The translations under genes and the position numbers were made by a program. Source: Argyresthia goedartella (taxonomy: Eukaryota > Arthropoda > Insecta > Lepidoptera > Argyresthiidae). From it: a DNA stretch of 64,000 nucleotides. This document shows, one piece after another, positions 52,422 through 63,353 of this stretch. Positions within the stretch are counted from its first letter, which is position 1. Every line of letters starts with the position of its first letter. The stretch is taken from contig OX463814.1 in assembly GCA_949825045.1 (NCBI GenBank), positions 31,514,383 to 31,578,382 on the forward strand, in the 5' to 3' direction. The notes under the pieces are model-generated. The model was not told the origin of the DNA. It saw only the letters and a program-made list of their open reading frames with translations, and made no database searches.

Positions 52422-53790
52422 CAGGGTGTTTGGTAGATCGATATGAAACCTTAAAATAAAGATAGAACAGACCACTTAGAAGAATTTAGGCCAAACTTGT
52501 ATTAGCTAAAGTCTTACCATTTCGTTATTTTCAATGTTTTGTTGTTTTTGACGACAAATCATAGAATTTAACAGATAATTCCTAATAATTGCGATTTTAT
52601 TTTAATTTTATATTATTACTAAATAAGTACTGCCCATGGCTACAATAGAGGTCATTTTTTCCTTTATAGGTTTTGAATTGTATTGCTATTACATGAGATT
52701 CAAAATCGCGATTCCTCAAAATGGGGTTGGGTTGGTGGGAAGTTAAGTAATCCAAAAAAAAACTTATGTTAGGCATATGTGACTTGAGATTTGGTTTATT
52801 AAAAATCTTTGAAGTGATTGAAAATTTCCTTTGCTGTTAAGCTAGGTTTTATTGGCTTCATTTTATTAGAAGAAAAAAACACAGGAGGTTTTTGAGTGTT
52901 AACCATTTTACAAACATGCTTGGCTATTGCTCTATCTTTTGAGATATCATTTACAACGGTATCTCATAAATTATTGAAATTTAGACCCGCGAATCAAATT
53001 GAAAGGGAAAAATATCACCTTTAAATTTTTCTTCATGCTGGTGGCGTCAATTGAAGGTTTCATACGTATTTCATCGATAGAGGACGTATTTTTTTTATTA
53101 AACCTTCCTCGTAAACGTGACACTTAACGACATTATGTTACATAACATTTTTGGTTCGGTTGATGGTCCTTTATATGTTTGTAAATTTCAATATGCGCCA
53201 CCAACGTGACGACAAAAATTTAAGGTGAAGTTTTTCTCTTTTAAATTGGTTGGGAGGTCCTAATTTTAATATTTTATGAGATACCGTTGTAATGAATATA
53301 TCAAAAATATAATAAATTAATTAACATTAAGAGTAAAAAAAGGTATGCACCCTAAAACTTCCTCCTTTTTTTTAATGCAGTCAAAAAACCTTGTGGAATT
53401 TTTATAGGAAAAGGTCTGCAAAAACCAAGTCTCAAGTCACAGGTGCCTAGAACAAATTTTGTTAGATTATTTAAATTGTACTTAATTAGAAATTATTAAA
53501 AAAATAATATTATTGTTCAAAGTAGCAATTATTACTAACCAACTGTAAAATTCTGGGAATTTTCGTTAAAACAATACGACACTAACTGTGTTACCACAAA
53601 AAATATTAAACAGCGTTTAACCTCAAAACAAACGTCAAATCCCATACGCCTTTGTTTTTAAACAAGTGATGAACAGTAGTTCATTTTTTGTGGTGTGGCC
53701 CTAATTCTAACACAAGTTCAGCCTAAATGGGTCTAAATGACCTGTTCTATCTTCGTTTTAAAACTTTGCATCTCTCTACCAAACACCCTG
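52422..53790. mobile_element. 1.37-kb foldback (long-TIR) element with TA duplication
   Basis: The left end CAGGGTGTTTGGTAGA and right end (reverse complement) CAGGGTGTTTGGTAGA match exactly and are flanked by TA (52420-52421, 53791-53792). The arms extend far inward: 'acaacggtatctcataaa' at 52953-52970 has its exact reverse complement at 53273-53290, near the element's centre. There is no open transposase. TA duplication and terminus suggest mobilisation by a Tc1/mariner-class enzyme (inference). Confidence 0.85.
53589..53700 (+). repeat. Interspersed 'ttaccacaaaaaat' repeat inside the foldback
   Basis: Matches 24355-24545 in reverse ('aaacagcgtttaacctcaaa'). It is present only in the right arm of the foldback element, so it either inserted later or was lost from the other arm. 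Confidence 0.65.
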
Positions 53791-54439
53791 TACATACCTA
53801 AAATATGTATACCACGAGTATTACTTTTTATCGACAGTCGTGCCTTCTTAGTACATGGTTATGGTCAACCGCTTTGTTATGGAGTGCAGTGTATACAGGG
53901 TAATTGGTAAGTCGACCGACATACCTTGGGAGATGCTAAACTAACCATTGGTTAGTTTTGCATGGGGCAAAACTAACCATTGTTACTATAAAACACCCTA
54001 CCCAAAAAAAAAACATTTCTGAGATATGGAACTTTAAAGATTTTTTGTAGAAAAGTCACTTTTACACAGATTTCATACCGATTTTCGTAAAATTAGAGGT
54101 TTTATATTTAGAAATATTTCAAAACTGACCACTACAAAAAAAACGCATAATGCAGGCATATGAGGAAAACTAAATATCACATGTGTTCTGTAACATATGT
54201 TACAGGAAACATGTATCATGGTTTGACTTCATAGCAGAGTCACCAAAAAAGTACTAGTATAGTAACTGTGTGCGCAAGTAATACTAAAAATACCTCCAGC
54301 CATTCAAAAAGGTCCAATAGTCAAATTAAAGGTTTATTATTATTGGAAAAAACTAAACTGGAAAGAAGCAGATTCAAAGATGAGGGGTGCTTTAAACCAA
54401 GGGTTTACATATTTTAATAATAATAATTTAATAATGTCT

Positions 54440-54850
54440 TGTTCTATATAACTTTTGACCACCCCTTGGTTCTTGATAGATGAATCTAAATTTAATAACG
54501 ATGGCATAGCTAACTATTTTAATGCTCACTATTGGGCTCCTATAGCTACGAAATCCAAATAAGAAGAGAGTGAAAGGATCTCAACGAAGATTTGTTGTGA
54601 ACACCTGTATGGGAATTAATAACAACAATTTAATTGGACCTGTTTGTTGCCTCAAAATTTGAATGCTGAACATTGCCAGACATTTTTGACTACGAAATTA
54701 GATGATTTACCGCTCACACTGATAAGAGACATGTGGTTTCAACATGAAGCCGTTCAGCACACTACTACAGCGGCGCGGGGATTAGTTGAATGAAAATGAC
54801 CCAGACCGATACCATTGCCTGCAAGGAGTCCAGACCTAATTCCAATAGAT
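54440..54850 (+). pseudogene. Relic of a mariner-like DDE transposase
   Basis: With stops and frame changes the plus strand reads LLIDESKFNNDGIANYFNAH (first Asp), NLNAEHCQTFLTTKLDDLPL, RDMWFQHEAVQHTT and PLPARSPDLIPID. 'MWFQHDGAPAH...W.ARSPDL.P.D' is the usual layout around the second and third acidic residues in this transposase group. Here the second Asp site reads HEAVQ, so the triad is damaged. The N-terminal half is not recognisable. Confidence 0.75.
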
Positions 54851-54990
54851 AACCATTTACATACATGTACATACATTGCTTCTGGCCCCACACTAGGATA
54901 CCCTGCTGGTGGCAACTAGAAACAGCGACGCCACACTCATATAAACATCCAAGACAGAGCGACAACCGTTGCGCCACAGAGGTCGTTAAG
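54850..54990 (-). repeat. tRNA-derived SINE, family 2 (partial)
   Basis: On the minus strand it shares the head 'cgacctctgtggcgcaacgg' and the tail 'agggtatcctagtgtggggc' with the family members at 1790-1990 and 5190-5475, but the B box is missing. It inserted into the mariner-like element. Confidence 0.65.
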
Positions 54991-55659
54991 ATAGATAGAT
55001 AGATTATTACTTATGAAGAGTAACTTTTACTTGTACTTTGAACTATCGTGTTCCAAGATTATCATCCTGTCGCAAATGAAGAAATAAAAAAAATAATTAC
55101 ATATCTGGCCAAATAAGAAAGCAGCTCACCGCCAGAGTGTTCAAAAGTGAATTATAAAGTAGATTAATAAATCGTATTAGGAACAGAGGAGCTCATGATG
55201 AAAATAAAATATAAAGAAAATCAGCTGTGTGAACTTGGCGTCCAACTTTGTAAAAAAGTATTTTTTTAAGTTTTTCGAAAGGTGTGGATAGTAGTAAAAC
55301 AATTTTCGTTAGCAGTAAGTAATACAGGGTGACATTAGCTGACTATATTGTGGTGAATGATATTACCCATAATTATGACCAACTTTACCTATGAAACTTG
55401 GTCACAAACAAAAATAAAATCGGTCTCCCATAGTAACTTATAATCAGCTGATCGGGTCATTGTACTGAGGTTTTTTTTTTCCATTTGCGACAAGTCATGT
55501 GGACATGGAAAAAATATATTAGACCCTAAAATTTAAAAAACCACGTTTGCTCAGCTATCTCTTTTGATTTATCTTTTATAGTGGACAGGTTCGTAGAGGT
55601 TAGTAGTGGAAGAATTTTGATAGTAGTCGAATCATTCATTGACAATAAGTTTTGTTTTC

Positions 55660-55945
55660 ACTGAGCTCCGTGGTCTATTGGGTTTCACGCTTGCTTCTCA
55701 CACAGGAGATGCAGGTTCGATTCCTGACCAATGAGATAATTAATTTATCTTAAGTAGATTGTATCGACGTTCTAACGTTGATGGAAAACATCGTGAGGAA
55801 ACCTTCATTACTTCATAGCTGCGGCGATGGGCTAGCCCCCTGTCACGCAAAATGGAGTAATGAATAACTGGTCCAAAGTGAGCACAATTGTGCCTCTGTC
55901 ACCCCGTATGGAAAAAGGCGTGAAGCTATGTAATGTAAATATATT
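55660..55945 (+). repeat. tRNA-derived SINE, family 3
   Basis: tRNA-like head with an A-box-like 'tggtctattgggtttca' and a B box GGTTCGATTCC at about 55712. The body includes 'catcgtgaggaaaccttcat' and 'gcgatgggctagccccctgt', ending 'gcgtgaagctatgtaatgta'. A headless relative is at 22410-22580. It lies inside the mariner-like element. Confidence 0.75.
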
Positions 55946-57342
55946 TTCACTCTAACACTTCTATTACATTTTTACAACTATCAAAAAATCTTGCAACCTT
56001 AACGAACCTGTCTCAGTCAATTCTACCGTTTGTAGTAGTAGTGAACGGGAATTATTTAGTATAAACGACACCCCAACAAGTTCTTCTCAACTTTATCAAT
56101 TCTGATCAAGATTTTTACACCGTCTATCAAAAAATATTTCACTACTATCCAAATCAACTAAACTATTTACATCGAAATCAACCGAAAAACGCAAAAAAAG
56201 GAAAAGATTTTCGGAAGTCGGGTGCCAAGGGCTGGCTTTAATGAATGAAATCACCTTTTTTTTCAACTCCTATCATAACATATTTTACTACTATCCACGG
56301 CATAGCAAAAAAATCCCACACTAAAAAAAAGTTTTTCTGAATTCGGGTGCCAATTTAAGAAAGCCAAAAAAAAATTCATAACCTAGGGCCTACATCATAA
56401 AAAATACATATTTTGTGTTATTATAATAGCTTCTAATTAATAAAACTTGTATAATTATTATCTTTAAGCAATAAATACATGTTTATGATTGTTACTTCCG
56501 ATAATTTACTGACTTAGATAACGAGCAAATTCATAGCAAACTGTCGACTTCCATTTATATAAAATCATGTTTGTGGCCTTGCTCTAGACCCCCAGGACAA
56601 GTCCGACGTAGTGTGGGGTCTGCTGTTAACCATTATTTTTTTGTCAACGCTATGCTCAAGTACATTTGTATCGTATGTGCATATTATTAAACTAAACTGA
56701 AATCTAGTATACTTTAATACTGTAGTGATGATAATTGTTACTGTTTGTTAGTTTACCCACGTAGTATGTGATGCATTGTGCTATGAGAAATATTTCTTTA
56801 CAGTTTGTCTTCGTCTTTGTCTTTGTTATGTTGTGTAATAAAATAAAGTAAGAAAACCAAATATATTTTTTCTTACTTACAAATTTTGTCACTTACAAAA
56901 TCTTAATTAAACTTTTGTTTAACGCAACGCTCATCTTACAGTCTGCTGCCTTATCTATTTTGTTGCCTATTTTTCCAAGAATAATAAATATTACATTTGA
57001 CTATCGTATCTTTTTGAATAGCCAAAGAAATGGAGATAATTTTGATGTTGTTTGCACCAATAGTTGCTAGTTCATTTTGATTTTGGTTAGTTTTTTGTTG
57101 TTTTTAAATATTAAATTTAATCTATTTTCACCTAAAACCAGCAAAAAAAAACTGGATTGAATCACTAAGAAAAGGAGAATTGGTACAAAATATATGTAAA
57201 TGGCAATAGTGACGTTTTTCATCAAAAATCTTTATATCCCAGAACTCGAATACGGTATGTGTTTAGTATAACAATAATAGTTAGTTTTGGCCCATGCTAA
57301 CATTTCCCAACGTATGTAGGTAGACCTACCAGTAACCATGTA

Positions 57343-57798
57343 TTTAGGTCACGTTCAATACATACATATATGTTGGCGGCAACTCACCTATGGAAGTGCG
57401 CTAGTGCAATTAGGTCGCTTCTTGCGCGAACGCACGTTACTATACTATGACTTAATAGCACTTGTTTTTGCCACACGAATAGTTCAGCAAAGCACTAGTC
57501 TGCCAAATATCCAGACTTAAGTAACTGCTTTAAAAAACAACTATTTCGATAAGGTACGTCTATGTTGAGTACAAATTTCAGGGCGCTTAACACTAAGTAC
57601 AAAACTAGATGTACCTACAACATTCTTAGTAACTATTAAGTCATCATCAATCAATAACAAGTATTACCAATATAATTTGCAACATATTAGTGGTTTTCTT
57701 CATAACGTCTCTGATTGCTGTTTCGTTTTATTCCAGCACGGATACTCGCTGAACTGAACGGAACTGAATTTAGCAAAAATAGAGAGCAGTTTTGAACA
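57343..57798 (+). promoter_or_regulatory. P450 upstream region
   Basis: 456 bp between the right end of the mariner-like element and the P450 start codon. No clear TATA box at a fixed distance could be assigned. The start context is AACAATGA. Xenobiotic-response elements cannot be called by eye. Confidence 0.4.
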
Positions 57799-59161
57799 AT
57801 GATTATTTTTATACTGCTTGTGGCTCTCCTCATATTCCTTTACTACTACGGAACTTGGAATCACGGATACTGGGCCGCAAGAAACGTCAAACATGACAAG
57901 CCAATACCCTTCTTCGGGAACCATCTTAAAGGATTCCTTCAACAGATCTGCATCACAGACCATATGGTGCAAGCTTATTGGGCCTACCCAAATGAAAAAT
58001 ATGTCGGTCATTTCGTGGCTAATATTCCGGTTTTGGTGCTAAGAGACCCCGACCTGATAAAACAAATCATGGTTACTGATTTCTCATATTGCTATTCTAG
58101 AGGTCTCAACCCGCATAAAGATGCCATAGAGCCAATGTTTAAAAACCTCTTTTTTGCCGATGGCGACCTTTGGAAGCTACTCCGACAGAGAATGACGCCA
58201 GCGTTCACAACAGGCAAACTCAAGGCCATGTTCCCGCTTATAGTGGAGAAGGCGGAAGCCCTAAAAATGATTGCGGCCAAAGCTGCCAGTTCCAGCGAAG
58301 TGAATATCAGAGATATCATGGCGAGATACACAACAGACTTTATTGGAGCTGTTGGGTTTGGCATCGACGCTAACTCCTTAAATGACCAAGAGTCTTTATT
58401 CAGAAATCTTGGTAAACGTATCTTCACCGTCACCAAAATGGACGCCTTCAAGACAATGCTAAAACGGGTATGGCCAGACGCCTTCAAGCATTTACACTTC
58501 ATGACACCAGATATCGAAAGAGGCACATGCTTGCTCACGAACTCTGTTTTAGAGCGGAGAAACCACAAGCCTATTGGGAGAAACGATTTCATTGACTTAC
58601 TGCTAGAGTTGAAACAGAAAGGCAAGATTGTCGGAGAGTCAATTGAAAGCAAGAAACCTGATGGAACACCAGAGATTGCGGAGTTAGAGCTGGATGACAT
58701 GTTGATGGCTGCCCAAGTGTTTATATTCTTCGCAGCTGGCTTTGAAACCTCTTCATCAGCCACCAGTTTCACTCTCCACCAGCTTGCATTCCACCCGAAA
58801 ATCCAGACGAAATGTCAACAAGAAATTGACGCAGTGTTGAATAAATACGACAACAAGCTCTGCTATGAAGCGGTCAAAGAAATGAAGTATTTAGAAATGT
58901 GTTTCAAAGAAGCGATGAGGATACATCCGTCTTTAGGATTACTGATGAGGAGATGTGAGAAAGCCTACAAGGTACCTGGAACTGATCTCACGTTGGATGA
59001 GGGTGTGGGGCTTATAATACCAGTTCAGGCCCTTCACATGGATGCGAAGTACTTTGAAAGTCCCGAGGAGTTCCGACCTGAAAGATTCCACCCTGATTTC
59101 AGTAACGATCTGAACAAGGACGTCTATCTTCCATTCGGACAAGGGCCTAGAGCTTGCATCG
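57799..59161 (+). CDS. CYP6-like cytochrome P450, first exon (CYP3 clan)
   Basis: A microsomal haem monooxygenase that typically detoxifies plant allelochemicals or insecticides with cytochrome P450 reductase. An N-terminal anchor (IIFILLVALLIFLYYY) is followed by a Pro-rich hinge (KPIPFFGN). The C-helix WKLLRQ (W125, R129), I-helix AAGFETSS (A313, E316, T317), ExxR EAMR (E371-R374), RPERF (426-430) and haem loop PFGQGPRACIG with axial Cys453 are all intact. The exon ends ATC G|GTAAGT right after the haem loop, at a phase-1 intron position I recall as common in CYP6 genes. The last exon (~40-50 residues) is not found before 64000. Subfamily cannot be assigned by eye. Confidence 0.92.
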
Positions 59162-59314
59162 GTAAGTTGATTGTAATTATTTTACCTGTCTTGAAAATAC
59201 GAGACGAGTGACATTTGTTTCAAAGCCACATCAAGTAACCTCGCAAGTAGAGGTTATCTCTACCAGTCACATAGCGACTTACAGTCAGATAGCGCCTTTT
59301 CTCAGACTGATACC
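59162..59314 (+). other. Start of P450 intron
   Basis: GTAAGT donor at 59162. The frame stays open to a TGA at 59209, which is not a plausible protein end because the C-terminal helices of the P450 fold would be missing. Confidence 0.7.
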
Positions 59315-59480
59315 ATATGCTAGATCAGTGTTTCCCAACCCTTTTGGGTACGCGACTCCCTTTCAAGTTCAACAATTCCTGCGACCCCCCAAACAGATGC
59401 CATATACTAGACCAGTATTTTTGAACCTTTTTGGGTATGTGACCCCTTTTCAAGTTCAAAAATTCTAGCGACCCCCCTAG
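59315..59480 (+). repeat. Tandem duplicate of a hAT-like terminus
   Basis: Two ~84-bp units in tandem (59315-59398, 59399-59480), each with 'ccatat(g/a)ctaga(t/c)cagt', 'ttttgggta' and 'caagttcaa' and ending in a C-run 'gcgacccccc'. The 'cagtgtttcccaacc...ggg...gcgacccc' pattern resembles hAT/ZBED-type transposon ends. Confidence 0.65.
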
Positions 59481-60262
59481 GATCTACTTTATCAAAAGAT
59501 ATTGGCATGAGTTCTAGAACACAAAATTATTTGTTGTCACAAGATTTACTGTGCTGGCCTTTAACATATAGGTGCACCGGGCGAGTCGTGCATCTGGCGC
59601 ACTTTTATGTCCTACTAATCTATTGACGTGGGAGTTTGATGATGTCTGGGTGGCTATTTGTTACCCTCCCGCGAGAAAATGACTGAACGGACTTAGAGAT
59701 ATTTGTGATTTTTGCATATGGTCACAAGTAGAACATCGAGCAATAAATAAGTTATCCTTTAAGATTTTGACGTGACTAGCAAGTGAAGTAAAGAGTCACT
59801 AATAATTAAGACCCTATTTGGTGCGAAGCAAACCGCTCCGGAATATTCACATGGCATAAAGTTGAGGAAAGATCCACTTAGACATGCTATTTTAAGGGTT
59901 AGCACGTGTTCGAACATTTTTGTATGGTTTGATTGTATTCATCTAAGTTCCGCCATTTTATGGACTCTTAATGGCTAGTATTTAATCGCACATCAAAAAT
60001 ACTTATTAGCACAGCAAAAAAGGATCAACAAAAACACTTTTTATGTTTTAAATATTTTATGTGTACTTACTTAAGTTTATGTTTTAACTATTTTTTGTTG
60101 TTCTTACATGTTCAACCTAACACGAAAGATAAAGGGGGCTTCGCTTCGCTCACCCCCTTTACCCTTCACCTGAGCTACCGCAGCATTTTGCCCTGATATT
60201 TGCTGTGCAAATCAGTATTTTTGATGTGCAGTTTAATATTTCCCTATCTTAATTATTGCGGC
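59481..60262. other. Repeat-rich P450 intron or 3' flank
   Basis: Includes the inverse copy of the 48265-48470 repeat (59880-60060) and the block shared with 51045-51120 (60137-60226). No P450 C-terminal exon was recognised. Confidence 0.5.
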
Positions 60263-60849
60263 TGTTTAATATGTATGCGTCGGAAACGCACCGGTTTTTT
60301 GTTGCGCGAATCGATCGCGAGTAATCGAGACATCACTAGCGAAAACGGGACTAGCAGCTGTCACTCGTATCGGAAACGAGATGTAAAATTGGAGAGGTTA
60401 ATTTTTCTCTTGGTCTGTCTCATCGGGAGAATAACATGGCGGCTCGGGCCCCGTGATGGTATTTCGGTGTACCAATTATCATACAGGCATCGGGCCTGGT
60501 CAGAGTGTAAATCTACCTCATAGCGTCGGGCTATTGATTGTAATAAGATTCGCGTCAGCGGCCAAGTGATCCCTGTTGATTGGACATCGTCGCATCGGTA
60601 GCGGCGACTCCACGGTCACGGCAGGCAGCACGCTGGCGACAGCGTCGGCAGCAACGATAGTGATTCGACTCCTATCCTATCCTAAACTGTGCCCCTTTCC
60701 CGAATTCCCGTCTCGAATCGAGCTTTCGATTTCCTGCCTACGGAGACAAGGTCAGTAACCAATTTCATCACTTCTTTTCTCTCACGTGGCAAAGGCAGAA
60801 CCCCTCAAGATTCTCACGCCGTTCGGTAGGCGTGGGAAATTAATCATTT

Positions 60850-60866
60850 TGGTAGCAGAAGCGCGG
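60850..60866 (+). promoter_or_regulatory. Candidate primer binding site of the BEL/Pao element
   Basis: TGGTAGCAGAAGCGCGG starts with the TGG complementary to a tRNA CCA end and precedes the leader. The tRNA was not identified, and the LTR end is inferred from this site. Confidence 0.35.
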
Positions 60867-61286
60867 TTTCCTAGTGGGAAATCATCGATTCACGGTAGGG
60901 TTGCCTTTGTCACATTGTAGTTGGGAGAAAAGAATATCCCAGATTGGCTCAAGTCGGCAATGAGTCTGTGGTCGGTATACCACGATTAAAGTGTTCATTT
61001 TCGGTAAGTGAAAGTATAAGTGCCAATTTAGTTAACAGTTGTTATAAATTTGTAGTCGGAAACTACTGTTACCAGCGCATAAAGGATTGAACGGTCATTC
61101 TGCGAAGCCTAGATTGTATTACTTACGGTGGAACGTCGGGTTCTGTAGTCCTACAGTGTTATTTCGGTTACACAGCAGGGTCGGGCTATTTAAGGGGTAT
61201 TAAGCTGATTTTGCTGACCTCAAAGGAAGTGTGGTTCCTATCGGAGGGGCCACTGCAAGAAAATAGTTTTTTTTATAATAACCTTT

Positions 61287-62216
61287 GTGTGTTATTTGTA
61301 TTGTACCACATGGTGGCATTCTCTAATTGATTTAGAGTGTATATTACACCCACGGGGGGGTGGTCGGTCAAAACAATTTGGCGTTTTGAGTGCCGCGCCG
61401 TCGGGTGACGGCTGTGTGCACTGCGACAGTGCCGGTCATGAGGTGACCAGTTGCGCCAACTTTAAGGCGCTCGGTGTGGCTGCCCGCAGGAAGGTGGTCT
61501 TCCGCCACCGATTGTGTTTCGGTTGTTTGGGGCCGCACCCGCTGAGCGAGTGCTCACGGGCGTCCCCCTGTGAGGGCTGCGGTGGCAGGCACCACGTCGT
61601 GTTGTGCCTGAACCGGTCAGGCCCATCGGACGGTCACCAGGGCCGGACTCAGGTTGGTCGGTCACAGGGTCCAACCAGGGCCGGACCCAGTCCCCCTCCG
61701 GGCAACGGGAGTCACCAACGGGGTGACTGGGGTACCCGCGGACGGGACCCCCCGCGAGGGGAAGGGGGCAGCGCGGGGGGTAACAGGCGGGACAGCCGGG
61801 GTTCGGTCGCCGCTGTCCAGGGTCAGCGAGGACTTCGGGCCGCTGGCTCATCGCGTGTTACGGGCGGGTGTCAGATGGCACCTATGAGTGGCGCGAAGGC
61901 TGGGAGCCCACCACCTTCTGCGCCACCGTGCCCGTCGCTCTGGGAGGCGAACAGGGAGGCGAACAGTCGGATGTCGCCCCCATTCCTAGAGCGCCCCAGG
62001 TTGGATCCGCTCTCCCCCCTCCACCCACGGTGGCCACCGGGCACACCGTTCACAGTCCGGTATGGTCGGGTACCGGGAGAGCGAGGGGCCTATTATGCGG
62101 GTTGGGACCCCCTAATGTACATGCGGTCTGATATGCCACCGGTGGCATATCAGCAGCCGAGTTACCAGGCCGACGGAGGTCTGAGCGGGTTCGGATCCCG
62201 CGGGGGTTCCCGCTAG
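61287..62216 (+). pseudogene. BEL/Pao Gag, zinc-knuckle half
   Basis: Reliable Gag sequence starts near VLSAAPSGDG (about 61387). Three Cys/His boxes follow: CVHCDSAGHEVTSC (C-x2-C-x4-H-x4-C), CFGCLGPHPLSEC and CEGCGGRHHVVLC, the usual set in BEL/Pao Gag-Pol. A Gly/Pro/Arg-rich linker then runs to TAG at 62214-62216. The capsid part normally found upstream is missing. The next frame (protease) is in the same reading frame, so the TAG interrupts what is usually a single Gag-Pol reading. Confidence 0.82.
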
Positions 62217-62261
62217 GGACACGCCGCCCACTTACAGGGTGCCGCCACTCCTCAGACGGTC

Positions 62262-63353
62262 ATGCTCCCCACCGCCTCGGTGATAGCGTGGAGTTCGGAC
62301 GGCAAATCTTGTGTAGCACGAGCACTATTGGACTCGGGGGCCCAGGGGTGCTTAGTCTCGTGCAACCTTGTAAGACGGTTGGGCGTTACGGTAAGGGAGT
62401 ACCCACATTCCATTCGGGGAATTGGGAACACGGAAGTCGGTTCCGTTAAGGGAGTATGTCGGATTACTCTCTCGTCACGGGTGGATTCATCGGTGAATCT
62501 GACGGTCACGGCATTAGTCATGCCTAATGTGATGGGCTCACACCCTCACGTACGGTGGTCGCCCTCGGTGCGACAGTTGGTCGCTGGGTTGTCACTGGCT
62601 GACCCGGAGTTCGATATTCCGGGCCCAGTAGACATTTTATTGGGTGTCGATGCCTTGGGATACCTGTTAGTGCCAGGTGTCCACGTGTTGCAGGCGACTG
62701 GTCTGGTTTCGGTCAACACCAGACTGGGCCATGCGGTAATGGGTCCGGTCATGCCGGCTGCCCCACGCCTAGCGACTCGTAGTCCCTTATTCGGTTCTGT
62801 ACTCTCGGAGGTGATACAGAAGTTTTGGGAGGTGGAGGAACCACCTACGGTCCGCCGGTTGGACCCGGTTGAAGAAGAGTGTGAACAGTTTTGTCGGAAC
62901 AATACTGGTCGCCTTCGGTCAGGTCGATTGTGTCACGCTCCGGAGTTGGTTGGACATCCCTTGTGGTGGGGTCCAAAATGGTTGACTCAAGCCGAATCGG
63001 ATTGGCCAATGAGTCCACGCGTTACCACGGCGAACGGCGCCTTGACAGTCGGTGTCTGTACGACGCAGCCAGAGCCGGAAGAGGAGTTCAGCCTGCTGGA
63101 ACGGTACAGCTCGCTCGACAAGCTGGTCAATGTGACCGCCTGGATCTGCCGATTTGCGCGGAATTGTCGGAATTCTGAGGCGCAACGAGTGCGGACACAG
63201 GTCCTGACACCACGGGAACGGAACCATGCGTTGTTCGCATTGGTACGGAACGTGCAGACGGTGCACTTTAAGTCCGAATTGGACATTCTGAGACGCGGAC
63301 GCGTCCAACTGAAGGGAGCTGTGGCTCGGCTCAACCCGTTCATTGACCCTTAA
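62262..63353 (+). pseudogene. BEL/Pao protease with RT-RNase H deleted
   Basis: The aspartic protease active site ARALLDSGAQGCLVS is at residues 19-33, with the ILLGVDALGYLLVPG block later. The sequence reaches VIQKFWEVEEPPTVRRLDPV, which introduces RT in BEL/Pao Pol, and RNNTGRLRSGR, then jumps directly to HPLWWGPKWLTQAESDWP, the junction between RNase H and integrase. About 2 kb of RT and RNase H is therefore gone. It continues with the pre-integrase linker (LTPRERNHALFALVRNVQ) to TAA at 63351-63353. Confidence 0.85.

Larger units (their letters stand above)
53896..57340. mobile_element. 3.4-kb mariner-like element with TA duplication
   Basis: The left terminus CAGGGTAATTGGTAAGTCG (53896) and the right terminus, reverse-complemented CATGGTTACTGGTAGGTCT (57340), are inverted and flanked by TA at 53894-53895 and 57341-57342. 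Sub-terminal arms of several hundred bases are also related. It contains a decayed transposase (54440-54850) and two SINE insertions. The right half is repeated in inverse orientation at 2128-3293. The right end lies about 460 bp upstream of the P450 start codon. Confidence 0.75.

Noticed and set aside
59162..59211. P450 ending at the TGA at 59209
   Set aside because: The frame crosses a consensus GTAAGT donor right after the haem loop, and the P450 fold needs further C-terminal helices.
61462..61851. Minus-strand and other-frame readings in the BEL/Pao region
   Set aside because: High GC lowers stop frequency; the sense frame has the zinc knuckles, protease and integrase motifs.
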